From NCBI GenBank assembly GCA_026126165.1, contig JAHCJR010000019.1, forward strand, positions 1 through 46,665: a stretch of 46,665 bases of DNA. Reading direction: 5' to 3'. Numbering within the stretch: position 1 is the first letter of the stretch; each line of letters begins with the position of its first letter. Below, one piece after another: positions 31,650-40,368 of this stretch. Position numbers and translations under genes: made by a program. Source of the stretch: Alphaproteobacteria bacterium. GTDB lineage: Bacteria > Pseudomonadota > Alphaproteobacteria > Ferrovibrionales > Ferrovibrionaceae. The notes under the pieces are model-generated. The model was given only the letters and a program-made list of their open reading frames with translations, did not search any database and was not told the origin of the DNA.

Positions 31650-33179
31650 CTATCGGGAAATCGTGGGCGCGATGCGGCGATAGGCCAGCGCCTCGGCGAT
31701 ATGCAGGCGGCCGACCGCGCCTTCGCCGGCAAGGTCGGCCAGGGTGCGCGCCACCTTGAGCACGCGGTGGAAGGCGCGGGCCGAGAGGCGCATCGTCTCC
31801 GCCGCTTCCATGAGCAGCCGCCGCCCGGCGGCATCGGGCGCCGCCACCTGCTCCAGCAGCTCGCCCTCGGCATCCGCATTGGTGCGCACCGGCCGCCCCT
31901 CCACCACCCGCCCGGCATAGCGGGCGGCCTGCAGGGCGCGGGCGCGCGCCACCCGCGCCGCGACCGCCTCGCTCCCCTCCGCGGGCGGCGGCAGGGCGAG
32001 GTCGCTGGCCGAGACCGCCGGCACCTCCACATGCAGATCGATGCGGTCGAGCAGCGGCCCGGAGAGCTTGGCCTGGTAGTCGAGGGCGCAGCGCGGGGCG
32101 CGGCCGCAGCCCTGCGCCGGATCGGCGAGATGGCCGCAGCGGCAGGGATTCATCGCGGCGACGAGCTGGAAACGGGCCGGGTAGGCGATATGGGCATTGG
32201 CGCGGGCGATCACCGCGCGGCCGCCCTCCAGCGGCTGACGCAGGCTTTCCAGCACCGCGCGCGGGAATTCCGGGAGCTCGTCCAGGAACAGCACGCCGAG
32301 ATGGGCGAGCGAGACCTCGCCCGGCCGGGCGCGGCTGCCGCCGCCGATCAGCGCCGCCTGGGTCGCGGAATGATGGGGATTGCGGAAGGGCCGTGCGCGG
32401 CTCAGGCGGCCGCCTTCCAGCAGGCCGGCGACGGAGGCGATCATGGAGACTTCCAGCGCCTCGGCCGGGGCGAGCGGCGGCAGCAGGCCGGGCAGGCGCG
32501 CCGCCAGCATCGACTTGCCCGAACCCGGCGGGCCGCTCATCAGCAGGTTGTGGCCGCCGGCGGCGGCGATCTCGAGCGCGCGCTTGGCCGTCTCCTGGCC
32601 CTTGATATCGGCGAGATCCGGCGCGCGGCCGGCTGCCACCGCCAGTTCCGGCTTCGGCCGGTCCAGCACCTGGGTGCCTTTCAGATGATTGATTAGCGCC
32701 AGCAGCGAGGGCGCCGCCACCACTTCGAGTTCGCCCGCCCAGGCCGCCTCGCTGCCGCAGGCAGCCGGGCAGACGATGCCCCGTCCCTGCCCCGCCGCAT
32801 GGAAGGCGGCCGGCAGCACGCCCGCCACCGCGCCGATGCCGCCATCGAGGCCGAGCTCGCCGAGCGCCACCAGCCCCTCCAGCGCATCGCCCGGCAGCAC
32901 CCCGGTGGCAAGCAGCAGGGCGAGTGCCACCGGCAGATCGTAATGGCTGCCTTCCTTCGGCAGATCGGCCGGCGCCAGGTTGATGGTGATGCGCCGCGGC
33001 GGCAGGGCGAGGCCGATGCCCGAAAGCGCCGCGCGCACCCGCTCCCGGCTTTCGCCCACGGCCTTGTCGCCGAGGCCGACGATGGTGAAGGCGGGCAGGC
33101 CCGGCGCCAGATGGGCCTGAACCTCGACGGCGCGGACGTCAATTCCTTCGAAGGCGACGGTCTGGACGCGGGAGAGCAT
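31650..33179 (-). CDS. comM: ComM/YifB-family Mg-chelatase-like AAA+ ATPase
   Basis: This is a 509-residue protein. An N-terminal ribosomal-S5-like domain (VGLGDKAVGESRERVRAAL) is followed by an AAA+ ATPase with Walker A GPPGSGKSML, Walker B LFLDELPEF, the zinc-like AMNPCRCGHL segment and sensor/C-terminal Mg-chelatase subdomain. ComM is a helicase that aids branch migration during natural transformation; most bacteria with the gene are not known to be competent, so it probably has wider recombination roles. Its first 41 nt overlap the end of the upstream XRE gene. Confidence 0.92.
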   Translation of the reverse strand: MLSRVQTVAFEGIDVRAVEVQAHLAPGLPAFTIVGLGDKAVGESRERVRAALSGIGLALPPRRITINLAPADLPKEGSHYDLPVALALLLATGVLPGDALEGLVALGELGLDGGIGAVAGVLPAAFHAAGQGRGIVCPAACGSEAAWAGELEVVAAPSLLALINHLKGTQVLDRPKPELAVAAGRAPDLADIKGQETAKRALEIAAAGGHNLLMSGPPGSGKSMLAARLPGLLPPLAPAEALEVSMIASVAGLLEGGRLSRARPFRNPHHSATQAALIGGGSRARPGEVSLAHLGVLFLDELPEFPRAVLESLRQPLEGGRAVIARANAHIAYPARFQLVAAMNPCRCGHLADPAQGCGRAPRCALDYQAKLSGPLLDRIDLHVEVPAVSASDLALPPPAEGSEAVAARVARARALQAARYAGRVVEGRPVRTNADAEGELLEQVAAPDAAGRRLLMEAAETMRLSARAFHRVLKVARTLADLAGEGAVGRLHIAEALAYRRIAPTISR

Positions 33180-33432
33180 GCGGACTTTCCATCCTGTTCG
33201 CGCCCCCGCGCGTGGTCCCGCCCGGCGGGCGCGCCAGCAGGCGCGCCGGATCGCAGGCCAGCGCCGCCGCCAGCCGGCCGATCACCAGCAGGGTCGGATT
33301 GCGCCGGCCCCGCTCGATGCCGCTGACATAGGTGCGGTCCATGCCGGCACGGTGCGCGAGCTCTTCCTGGCTGACGCCAAGCCTGAGCCGGCGCCGTCGC
33401 ACCGCAAGGCCGAATGCCTGTCTCGGGTCCAC
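33139..33432 (-). CDS. XRE-family helix-turn-helix regulator
   Basis: This is a 97-residue DNA-binding protein. Residues 6-62 form a Cro/C1 HTH: LAVRRRRLRLGVSQEELAHR and MDRTYVSGIERGRRNPTL. The last 30 residues are polar, basic and low in complexity, and run out of frame into the start of comM (41 nt overlap). This suggests translational coupling and a tail shaped by the overlap. It lies 39 bp downstream of the EamA transporter gene on the same strand. Confidence 0.85.
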   Translation of the reverse strand: MDPRQAFGLAVRRRRLRLGVSQEELAHRAGMDRTYVSGIERGRRNPTLLVIGRLAAALACDPARLLARPPGGTTRGGANRMESPHALPRPDRRLRRN

Positions 33433-33471
33433 TGGCTTTGCCTAGGCAGTCGTAGGCGATGAGTCCACGGA

Positions 33472-34353
33472 CTATGGGTCACGTGCCGGCGGCGGCGGAG
33501 CCGGCTCGCGCGCCAGCGTGATGACCGCGACGCCGGCCAGGATGATCGCCGCGCCAATGACGAAGCGCGACGAAAGGACTTCGCCGAACAGCAGCACGGC
33601 GAAGAGCACGCCCCAGACCGGCGCCAGCAGCCCGAACGGCGTCACCTGCGCCACCTTGTAGCGCTGCAGCAGCCAGTACCAGCCGCCCTGGCCGAGGATC
33701 GAGGAGGCGAGCGCGGTATAGACCACGGCGCCGATGGCGCGCCAGTCGAGCCCGGCGATGGCAGCCATCTGCCCGCTCTCCGTGGCGAAGGAGAGGGCGA
33801 GCAGGGGCGGCGCGCTGATCAGGGCGATCCAGCCCTGCAGCTCCAGCACGCCCACGCCCTTGAGCCGGCGCATCAGCACGAGGCCGTAGGACATGACGAA
33901 GGCGCCGAGCACCACCAGCGCGAGCCCGCCCCAGGCCCGGAAGATGACCGGATCGAAGCCCAGCACCACCACGCCGGCAAAGGCGACCGCGGTGCCGGTC
34001 CAGCGCACCCACCCCACCGTCTCCTTGAGCACGAACACCGAAAGCAGCAGCGAGAAGGGCGCGGAAAGCTGCACCGCGATGGCGACCGCGGAAACCCGAC
34101 CGGAGAGCTTGATGCCGAGATAGATCAGCGTGAAATGCAGCACGCCGATGGTGAGCGCGATGAGGCCGACGGCGCGCAGGCGCGAGCCCCGCAACGCCCG
34201 CAGCGCGAAAGCGAGCAGCAGCGCCACCAGGGCGAAACGCAGGCCGGTGAAGAAGAGCGGCGGGAAATGCGCCACGCCGACCGCGGCGGCGGAGAAGGTG
34301 AAGCCCCAGATCACGCTGATCGAGAGCGCGAGGAGCATGTGGAGCGGCTGCAT
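33472..34353 (-). CDS. EamA/DMT-superfamily transporter
   Basis: This is a 293-residue, ten-helix EamA-type permease. It starts with a typical first helix ISVIWGFTFSAAAVGVAHFPP, has the internal duplication (two halves of five helices) and the conserved APVWGVLFAVLLFGEVLSSR near the C terminus. Members export amino acids or metabolites; the substrate cannot be predicted. It lies downstream of ppa (72 bp) on the same strand. Confidence 0.87.
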   Translation of the reverse strand: MQPLHMLLALSISVIWGFTFSAAAVGVAHFPPLFFTGLRFALVALLLAFALRALRGSRLRAVGLIALTIGVLHFTLIYLGIKLSGRVSAVAIAVQLSAPFSLLLSVFVLKETVGWVRWTGTAVAFAGVVVLGFDPVIFRAWGGLALVVLGAFVMSYGLVLMRRLKGVGVLELQGWIALISAPPLLALSFATESGQMAAIAGLDWRAIGAVVYTALASSILGQGGWYWLLQRYKVAQVTPFGLLAPVWGVLFAVLLFGEVLSSRFVIGAAIILAGVAVITLAREPAPPPPARDP

Positions 34354-34425
34354 GGTCCGAGAAGGCCCGAAAGCGCGGGTGAGGGCAAGCGCGGCCTCTG
34401 CATGGTGGGTCTGCGGCGGCGGCGT

Positions 34426-34956
34426 TCAGCTCTGGCCGGCGCGCGCGATGGCCTGCACGACCAGCTCCTCCGCCTCGGCGGCGTCGATCCAGCGCACGAT
34501 GGTGACCCACTTGCCCTTTTCGAGATCCTTGTAGTGCTTGAAGAAGTGCGCGATCTGCTCGCACAGGACGCCGGGCAGGTCACGATAGGAGCGCACGCCG
34601 CTATAGAAGGGGTGCAGCTTGTCCACCGGCACCGCGACGATCTTCTCGTCCGGCCCGGCCTCGTCCTCCATCAGCAGCGCCCCGATCGGACGCGAGCGGA
34701 TCACCGCGCCGGGCACCACCTTCACCTGGCCCACCACCAGCACGTCGCAGGGATCGCCGTCGAGCGAGAGCGTGTGCGGGATGAAGCCGTAATTGCCGGG
34801 ATAGAACATCGCGGTATGCAGGAAGCGGTCGACGAAGAGCGCGCCCGAGCCCTTGTCCAGTTCGTACTTCACCGGCTCGCCGCCCATCGGGATCTCGATC
34901 ACCACGTTGAGGTCGCGCGGCGGATCCTGTCCGACCGGGATTCTCGATATGTCCAT
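34426..34956 (-). CDS. ppa: Inorganic pyrophosphatase (family I)
   Basis: This is a 176-residue soluble pyrophosphatase. The signature LDGDPCDVLVVG carries the three metal-binding aspartates, and the flanking YGFIPHTLS, GDCI-like core and YRDLPGVL segment fit family I. The ATG at 34956 has GAGGAG as Shine-Dalgarno 6 nt upstream and yields the usual MDISRIPVGQDPP start. It is 32 bp downstream of gshB, so the two are probably co-transcribed. Confidence 0.95.
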   Translation of the reverse strand: MDISRIPVGQDPPRDLNVVIEIPMGGEPVKYELDKGSGALFVDRFLHTAMFYPGNYGFIPHTLSLDGDPCDVLVVGQVKVVPGAVIRSRPIGALLMEDEAGPDEKIVAVPVDKLHPFYSGVRSYRDLPGVLCEQIAHFFKHYKDLEKGKWVTIVRWIDAAEAEELVVQAIARAGQS

Positions 34957-34988
34957 GGCCTGCTCCTCGATCCGGCGCGAGGACCGGC

Positions 34989-35948
34989 TCACGCATTGCC
35001 GCGCAGGCCGGTCCTTCGCGCTTCGATGGCGTCCCAGATGCGCGCCTCCAGGCTGACGCCGTCGAAACGGTCGATCTGCTGCAGCCCGGTCGGCGAGGTG
35101 ACGTTGATCTCCGTCAGATAGTCGCCGATCACGTCGATGCCGACGAAGATCAGCCCATGCGCCTTGAGCACCGGGCCGATGGCCTCGCAGATCTCGCGGT
35201 CGCGCCGTGTCAGCGTCGATTTCACCGCCGTGCCGCCGACATGCAGGTTGGAGCGCGCCTCGCCCTTGGGCGGCACGCGGTTGACCGCGCCGGCCGCCTC
35301 GCCATCCACCAGGATGATGCGCTTGTCGCCCTGGCGCACCTCGGGCAGGTAGCGCTGCACCACGATCGGCTCGCGATAGAGCTGGGTGAAGAGTTCGAGC
35401 AGCGAGTTGAGATTCTCGTCGTCCGGCTTGATATGGAAGACGCCGGCGCCGCCATTGCCGAAGAGCGGCTTGACGATGATGTCCTTGTGCTCGGCGCGGA
35501 AGGCGCGGATCTCGTCCGGATCGGAGCTGATCAGGGTCGGCGGCATCAATTCGGGAAAATGGGTGACGAAAAGCTTTTCCGGCGCGTTGCGCACATGCAC
35601 CGGATCGTTCACCACCAGGGTGCGCGGATGCACATGCTCGAGCAGGTGCGTCGCCGTGATATAGGCCATGTCGAAGGGCGGGTCCTGGCGCATCAGCACC
35701 ACATCGACCGCGGCGAGGTCCAGTTCCATCGGCGCGCCGAGGGTGAAATGGTCGCCCTTGACCCGGCGCACCGAGAGCGGCCGCGCCCTGGCCACGACCC
35801 GGCCCTGGCGCAGCGAGAGATGGCGCGGCAGATAGTGATAGACGCCGTGGCCGCGCCGTTCCGCCTCCAGCGCCAGCACGAAAGTCGAGTCCGCGTCGAT
35901 ATCGACGGTCTCGATCGGGTCCATCTGGATGGCGACGGCAAGGCTCAT
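34989..35948 (-). CDS. gshB: Glutathione synthase
   Basis: This is a 319-residue ATP-grasp enzyme that joins gamma-glutamylcysteine and glycine. [18 protein letters not shown] at the N terminus, [19 protein letters not shown], the ATP-grasp loop [35 protein letters not shown] and [15 protein letters not shown] are all characteristic. The ATG at 35948 gives the standard N terminus; the frame is open 57 nt further upstream. Following it are ppa and the EamA gene. Confidence 0.95.
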   Translation of the reverse strand: MSLAVAIQMDPIETVDIDADSTFVLALEAERRGHGVYHYLPRHLSLRQGRVVARARPLSVRRVKGDHFTLGAPMELDLAAVDVVLMRQDPPFDMAYITATHLLEHVHPRTLVVNDPVHVRNAPEKLFVTHFPELMPPTLISSDPDEIRAFRAEHKDIIVKPLFGNGGAGVFHIKPDDENLNSLLELFTQLYREPIVVQRYLPEVRQGDKRIILVDGEAAGAVNRVPPKGEARSNLHVGGTAVKSTLTRRDREICEAIGPVLKAHGLIFVGIDVIGDYLTEINVTSPTGLQQIDRFDGVSLEARIWDAIEARRTGLRGNA

Positions 35949-36098
35949 GGGGCGCGGCACTCCGGCAGGGGCGGGAGAGGCGACTATAGCCCCATGGCCG
36001 GGCACTCAGGAAGTGTCGGCAGCCTCGCGCCCCGGAAACGCGAAACGGGGTGGCGGTTGCCCGCCACCCCGTCCGTCCCGTCCGTCAGAGGCCGGTGA

Positions 36099-37433
36099 TC
36101 AGCAGAGCGTCTCCTCGCCGGTGGCGAGAAGCCCGGCCGCTGCGACGGCCGGCGGCGCCTCCAGGATGAAGTTGCCGGCGCCCAAGGTGGCACTGTCGGT
36201 CACCCCTTCCAGGGTGGCGACGGTGATCAGCCCGCCGCTCGCCGCGCCATTGGCATCGAAGCGCACCACCACGTTGCCCGCCCGGTCGGTCGTGAACTGG
36301 ATGCGGCCGGCATCGAACAGCGCCTGATAGTCCAGGCCGCCGAGATTGGCGCCCGTCACCAGCGCCGAGAGGTCGAGGGCATCCTCTGCCACCGCGAAGT
36401 CGGTGATGCGGTCGCCGCCCTCGCCGCGGGTCAGGTAGCGGAAGATATCCGCGCCCGCGCCGCCGGTCAGAACATCCCGGCCAAGGCCGCCGACGATCTC
36501 GTCGTCGCCCTCGCCGCCCTCGATCGTGTCGGCGTCCGAACCGGCGGAGATGCTGTCCGCACCCGCGCCGCCATCGACCTGGTTCGCGCCTTCGCCGGCA
36601 TCGATGACATCGTTGCCCGCACCGCCCAGGATCGTATCGGCGCCAGCCCCGGCGGCGATCGCATCGGCACCCGATCCGCCATCGATCACGTTGTCGCCAT
36701 CGCCCGCCGCGATCAGGTCGGCGCCCGCGCCGCCCAGAACGCTGTCGGCGCCGCTGCCGAGCTGGATCGTGTCGTTGCCGGCGCGCCCGTTGAGCAAGCC
36801 CTGCACGAAGCTGCCGCTCATGTCGTTGTTGAGCGCGTTGCCGTTGCCGGTGAAGGGGCCCGTCCCGGCGAAGGTCAGGTCCTCGAGATTGGCGCCGAGC
36901 GTATAGCTGGCCAGGGTGGTGACGATCCGGTCCTTGCCCTCGCCCGGCCGTTCGGTGATGCGGTCGCCCAGGTGGTCGACCAGGTAGGTGTCGCCGCCCC
37001 TTCCCCCGGTGAATGTGTCCGCGCCGGACGAGCCCTCGAAGCTGTCGTTGCCGTTGTTGCCGAGGGCGATCCAGGGCTGGCCGCGCAGCACCGCCTGGAA
37101 AAGGTCGTTGCCATTGAGCGGATCGGCGATGAAGGCGAGGAAGTCCGCCATCGGGATGCTCAGCCCCTCGATCAGGGCAAGCTGGTTCACCCCGTTCGCC
37201 CCGTCGCGCAGGATGATGGACTGGATCACGCCATCCGTCGGCAGCGCGTCCGGCTGGTCATAGACGAAGCCGCTGCCGCCGAAGGTGAAGTAGATTTCCG
37301 CCTCGTCGAGCGCGAGGAAGAAGCCCGAGGTTGGCGGCGCCCCGGCGATCACGCGGGCGCCGGCGAGAACATTGACATCGATCCGGTCCAGCGAAAAATC
37401 GAAGCTGGATGAGTTGACTGTGATTCGTGTCAT
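36099..37433 (-). CDS. RTX-type calcium-binding protein (hemolysin-type repeats)
   Basis: This is a 444-residue protein. Residues 1-120 are a unique N-terminal region. From about residue 124 to 350 are about fourteen nonapeptide repeats of the GGxGxDxUx type (for example GGAGNDVIDAG, GGAGADSISAG), which form a calcium-loaded beta-roll in secreted RTX proteins. Residues 350-444 resemble the C-terminal region used by type I secretion (DRITDFAVAEDALDLSAL). The protein ends in LC, which is unusual. There is no N-terminal signal peptide, in line with type I export. No ABC/HlyD/TolC genes lie nearby. The function is unknown; it is acidic and low in cysteine apart from the last residue. Confidence 0.88.
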   Translation of the reverse strand: MTRITVNSSSFDFSLDRIDVNVLAGARVIAGAPPTSGFFLALDEAEIYFTFGGSGFVYDQPDALPTDGVIQSIILRDGANGVNQLALIEGLSIPMADFLAFIADPLNGNDLFQAVLRGQPWIALGNNGNDSFEGSSGADTFTGGRGGDTYLVDHLGDRITERPGEGKDRIVTTLASYTLGANLEDLTFAGTGPFTGNGNALNNDMSGSFVQGLLNGRAGNDTIQLGSGADSVLGGAGADLIAAGDGDNVIDGGSGADAIAAGAGADTILGGAGNDVIDAGEGANQVDGGAGADSISAGSDADTIEGGEGDDEIVGGLGRDVLTGGAGADIFRYLTRGEGGDRITDFAVAEDALDLSALVTGANLGGLDYQALFDAGRIQFTTDRAGNVVVRFDANGAASGGLITVATLEGVTDSATLGAGNFILEAPPAVAAAGLLATGEETLC

Positions 37434-37570
37434 GGTCCTGCCTGCCTTCCTCGACGGCTTCCGTGCGTCGTGCGGTTCGCCACAGGGTAGCAGCCGGGAC
37501 CGGGACCATACCCAAACACATTTGCGCGAGCCGCTACGTTCGCTCGCATGTGGAGTATTAGCGTACTCGC

Positions 37571-37599
37571 GTTACCCGCCTTACGATGACTTGCGTCAA
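37571..37599 (-). promoter_or_regulatory. Candidate promoter for the RTX gene
   Basis: On the minus strand TTGACG (37594-37599), overlapping the stop of the SirB1-like gene, is followed after 17 bp by GGTAAC (37571-37576, weak). The predicted leader would be about 130 nt. Confidence 0.25.
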
Positions 37600-38423
37600 T
37601 TCAGGCGGTTGCGCACGCGCCGCACCAGTTCGGCGATCTCCGCGCGCGCCGCCTCGTCCATGCCGAGCGCGCCGGCGCGGCCGAGGCTCTCGAGCGCCTG
37701 GTTGAGATTGCCGAGCATGGCGTGCGCGAGGCCGAATTCGCGCCAGGTCCAGAACTCGCCCGGCGCGAGCGTCACCATGCTTTCCAGGATCGCGGCCGCA
37801 CGCTCCATGTCGCCGCTGCCGACGGCGCGGCTCTTCAGGTTGTTCTGCAGCCGCAGCAGCACGTCGCGGCGGGAGACCGGCTGGAAGTGATCCGGCCTGA
37901 GTTCCGCCGCCTCGCCGCCGACCTGCCTGGCACGCCTGCGCAGATCGGCCGGCGAGAGGACGGCGCCGCCATTGAAGGGATCGAGGATCGCCGCATCGCG
38001 CCCGTGCGCGAGGCGCACCAGGAAATGGCCGGGGAAACTGAGGCCGGAGAGCTGCCAGCCCTGCGCGGCGGCGGCATGGATATAGAGGATGCCGAGCGCC
38101 ACGGGGAGACCGCGCCTGCGGTCGATGACGCGGATCAGGTTGGCGTTCTGCGGGTCGTCATAGGTCGCATCGTCGCCCTGATAGCCGAGACGGTGTGCGA
38201 TGGCGCCGCTCAGCGCCGCCGCCTGAGCGGCGAGATCGGGCGCGGCCCCCGCCTCCGCCGCCACCGCCGCGACAATCTCCGCCAGCGCGGCGCGATAGCG
38301 CGCCAGCGGCACGCGCGGCCGCTCGAGCGCGGCCAGCGCCAGCGCCGCCTCGGCGATATCGATCTCCTCGTCCGGCCGGTCGCACAGCCGGGCGAGCCGG
38401 GCCAGCGTCTCGGCGCGGCTCAT
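37596..38423 (-). CDS. SirB1-family transglutaminase-like/TPR protein
   Basis: This is a 275-residue protein of the SirB1 family. The central region YDDPQNANLIRVIDRRRGLP, VALGILYIHAAAAQGWQLSG and FPGHFLVRL with IDPFN-like (AILDPFNGG) residues correspond to the transglutaminase-like core. The C-terminal third has TPR-like helices (AAAILESMVTLAPGEFW, LAHAMLGNLNQALESL). Its biochemical role is not established. It overlaps the BON lipoprotein gene by 4 bp, so both are co-translated. Confidence 0.85.
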   Translation of the reverse strand: MSRAETLARLARLCDRPDEEIDIAEAALALAALERPRVPLARYRAALAEIVAAVAAEAGAAPDLAAQAAALSGAIAHRLGYQGDDATYDDPQNANLIRVIDRRRGLPVALGILYIHAAAAQGWQLSGLSFPGHFLVRLAHGRDAAILDPFNGGAVLSPADLRRRARQVGGEAAELRPDHFQPVSRRDVLLRLQNNLKSRAVGSGDMERAAAILESMVTLAPGEFWTWREFGLAHAMLGNLNQALESLGRAGALGMDEAARAEIAELVRRVRNRLN

Positions 38424-39052
38424 TGGTAGGCGCGCCGCCGGCGCGGATCGTCCTTGAGCAGCGCGTGGGAGACCACGGCGCGCACGCCGCGAATGTCGCG
38501 GGCATAGGCGATGACGCGGTCCAGTTCCGCCTGCTGGTAGGCGATGCCCATGATGTAGACGGTGCCGAGATTGACCGTGACGGAATAATTGATCTCGTTG
38601 ATCACCCGGTCGCGCAGAAGGGCCGCGCGAAGCTGCGCCAGGATCGAGGTGTCGCGGCCGAAATCGAGGCCCGGTTCGTGCGCGATGAACTTGACCTCGT
38701 TGAACACCTCGCGGACCTCCGGAATTGTCCAGGCGAGCCGCGAGACTTCCTCGATATGCTCGCGCGTGCGCGTCGTGCCGGTGATCAGCACCCGCCCCTC
38801 GACGGCGATCACCGTGGTGTCGCCGAACAGGTCCAGATCGGTGGCGAAGAGCCGTTCGTTCAGCATGAACTGGATCGTCGCATCCTTCGCCGCATCCTCC
38901 ACCGAGCGTTCCTGCAGCACCGTCACCGCGGCGGTGGCCCCGGCGCCGATCGCGAGGCCGTAGGGGCTGCAGCCGGCCGCGAACAGCACCAGTGGCAGCA
39001 GCAGGGCGCGGAGAAGGACGCGCAGGCGAGGCGGGGGGCCGGCAGGCAGCAT
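38420..39052 (-). CDS. BON-domain lipoprotein
   Basis: This is a 210-residue envelope lipoprotein. The signal peptide ends in LFAAGC, the cysteine at about residue 28 being the lipidation site. It is followed by two BON domains (about 50-125 and 125-195): VAVEGRVLITGTTRTREH and VTVNLGTVYIMGIAYQQAEL are the core strands. BON domains bind membranes or other hydrophobic partners; related proteins (OsmY, DolP) protect the envelope. It sits between yraN and the SirB1-like gene. Confidence 0.88.
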   Translation of the reverse strand: MLPAGPPPRLRVLLRALLLPLVLFAAGCSPYGLAIGAGATAAVTVLQERSVEDAAKDATIQFMLNERLFATDLDLFGDTTVIAVEGRVLITGTTRTREHIEEVSRLAWTIPEVREVFNEVKFIAHEPGLDFGRDTSILAQLRAALLRDRVINEINYSVTVNLGTVYIMGIAYQQAELDRVIAYARDIRGVRAVVSHALLKDDPRRRRAYQ

Positions 39053-39102
39053 GCGCGACTATAACGCCGCCTTCCCGACCGGCGAAAGAGCCTCGCTCCC
39101 GC

Positions 39103-39468
39103 TCACCCTTCCATCCGCCAGGCATCGGCGAGGTGCAGCGGCAGGCGGCGCGGGGCGATCACCACGAGATCGAAGCGCAGCGCCAGTCCGGCGAGATCGG
39201 GCCGCCTTGCCCGCAAAGCCTCGGCGGCGCGCACAAGGCGCGCGCGCTGACGCGGGCCGAGTGCTTCCAGTCCCGCCGCGCGGCTCGCCCGCCGCTTCAC
39301 CTCCACCACCACCAGCAGCCCGCCCCGCCGCGCCAGCAGGTCGATCTCGCCGACGCCGAGATCGAGGTTGCGGGCGAGGATGCGATAGCCCTTCAGCATG
39401 AGCCAGACCGCCGCCAGCTGCTCGGCCAGGCGGCCGCGCCGCTCTGCCTCAATCCGTTTCCGGCGCAT
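39103..39468 (-). CDS. yraN: YraN family endonuclease-like protein
   Basis: This is a 121-residue protein with the restriction-endonuclease-like fold of the YraN/UPF0102 family. RGRLAEQLAAVWLMLKGYRILARN, GEIDLLARRGGLLVVVEVKRR and the RLVRAAEALRARRPDL helix contain the expected acidic/lysine motif (E...D...ExK). The family is widespread and has no proven substrate. The ATG at 39468 overlaps the rsmI stop by 20 nt and was preferred to an upstream start inside rsmI. Confidence 0.87.
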   Translation of the reverse strand: MRRKRIEAERRGRLAEQLAAVWLMLKGYRILARNLDLGVGEIDLLARRGGLLVVVEVKRRASRAAGLEALGPRQRARLVRAAEALRARRPDLAGLALRFDLVVIAPRRLPLHLADAWRMEG

Positions 39469-40363
39469 CGGGCTCGTCCGTGTCCTTGAGGACCAGCGCG
39501 CGGGCATAGACCTGGCGGCGCGGCAGGCCGCTCCGGCTTGCAACCTCCGCCACGGCCTCCTTCAGCGGCTTGACGCGCAGCGCCTCGCGCAGGTCGCTGT
39601 CGAGGGCGGCCGCGTCCGGCGCCTCGGCCGGCGGCGGCCCGGCCAGGACCACGATTTCGCCTCTCGGCGGCCCTTCCCGGCCGTAATGCGCCGCCAGTTC
39701 GGCAAGCCGGCCGCGCCGCACCTCCTCGTGCAGCTTGGTCAACTCGCGCGCCACCGCCGCCTCGCGCTCCCCGCCCAGCAGTTCGGCCATGTCCGAAAGC
39801 AGGGCCGGCAGCCGGCCCGCGCTTTCGAGAAAGATCAGGGTGGCGCGCAGGCCCGCCAGTTCCGCCAGCGCCTTTCGCCGCCCTGAAGCCTTCGCATCCA
39901 GGAACCCCGCGAAGAGAAAACGGTCGGTCGGCAGGCCGGCGATGCTGAGCGCCGCCAGCACCGCGGAGGGGCCGGGCAGGGCCGTCACCGCATGTCCGCC
40001 CGCCAGCGCCTCCCGCACGAGGCGATAGCCCGGGTCGGAAACGAGCGGCGTGCCGGCATCGGAGATCAGCACGATGGCGGCGCCCGCCGCCAGGCGTTCG
40101 AGGATGCGCGGGCGCTGCCGCGCGGCATTGTGTTCGTGATAGGGCCAGAGCGTGGCCCGGATGCCGTAGCGGGCCAGCAGCCGGGCGCTGACGCGCGTGT
40201 CCTCGCACAGCACGATGTCGGCCGCGCGGAGGGCTGCCTCGGCCCGGTGCGTCAGGTCGCCGAGATTGCCGATCGGCGTCGCCGCCACATGCAGGCCAGG
40301 CGCGAGGGCGGCAGGCCGATTGCTTTCCTCGCCGGCCGGGGTAACCTGCGGCTTCGTGGCCAT
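39449..40363 (-). CDS. rsmI: 16S rRNA 2'-O-methyltransferase RsmI (C1402)
   Basis: This is a 304-residue SPOUT-independent methyltransferase of the tetrapyrrole methylase fold. It carries GLHVAATPIGNLGDLTHRA, CEDTRVSARLLARYGI, LISDAGTPLVSDPGYRLV and LPGPSAVLAALSIAGLPTDR, all diagnostic of RsmI, which methylates the ribose of C1402 in 16S rRNA together with RsmH. The ATG is at 40363. The start codon of the divergent LpoA-like gene lies only 5 bp away, so the promoters of each must lie inside the coding region of the other. Confidence 0.94.
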   Translation of the reverse strand: MATKPQVTPAGEESNRPAALAPGLHVAATPIGNLGDLTHRAEAALRAADIVLCEDTRVSARLLARYGIRATLWPYHEHNAARQRPRILERLAAGAAIVLISDAGTPLVSDPGYRLVREALAGGHAVTALPGPSAVLAALSIAGLPTDRFLFAGFLDAKASGRRKALAELAGLRATLIFLESAGRLPALLSDMAELLGGEREAAVARELTKLHEEVRRGRLAELAAHYGREGPPRGEIVVLAGPPPAEAPDAAALDSDLREALRVKPLKEAVAEVASRSGLPRRQVYARALVLKDTDEPDAPETD

Positions 40364-40368
40364 GAACG

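Noticed and set aside
36460-36900. Apparent tandem DNA repeats, considered as a CRISPR or satellite.
   Set aside because: The periodicity is 27 bp, corresponding to nine-residue RTX protein repeats in an intact reading frame, with no spacer structure.
37526-37547. Inverted repeat GCGAGC/GCTCGC upstream of the RTX gene.
   Set aside because: The 6-bp stem with a 10-nt loop is at the level expected by chance in GC-rich sequence.
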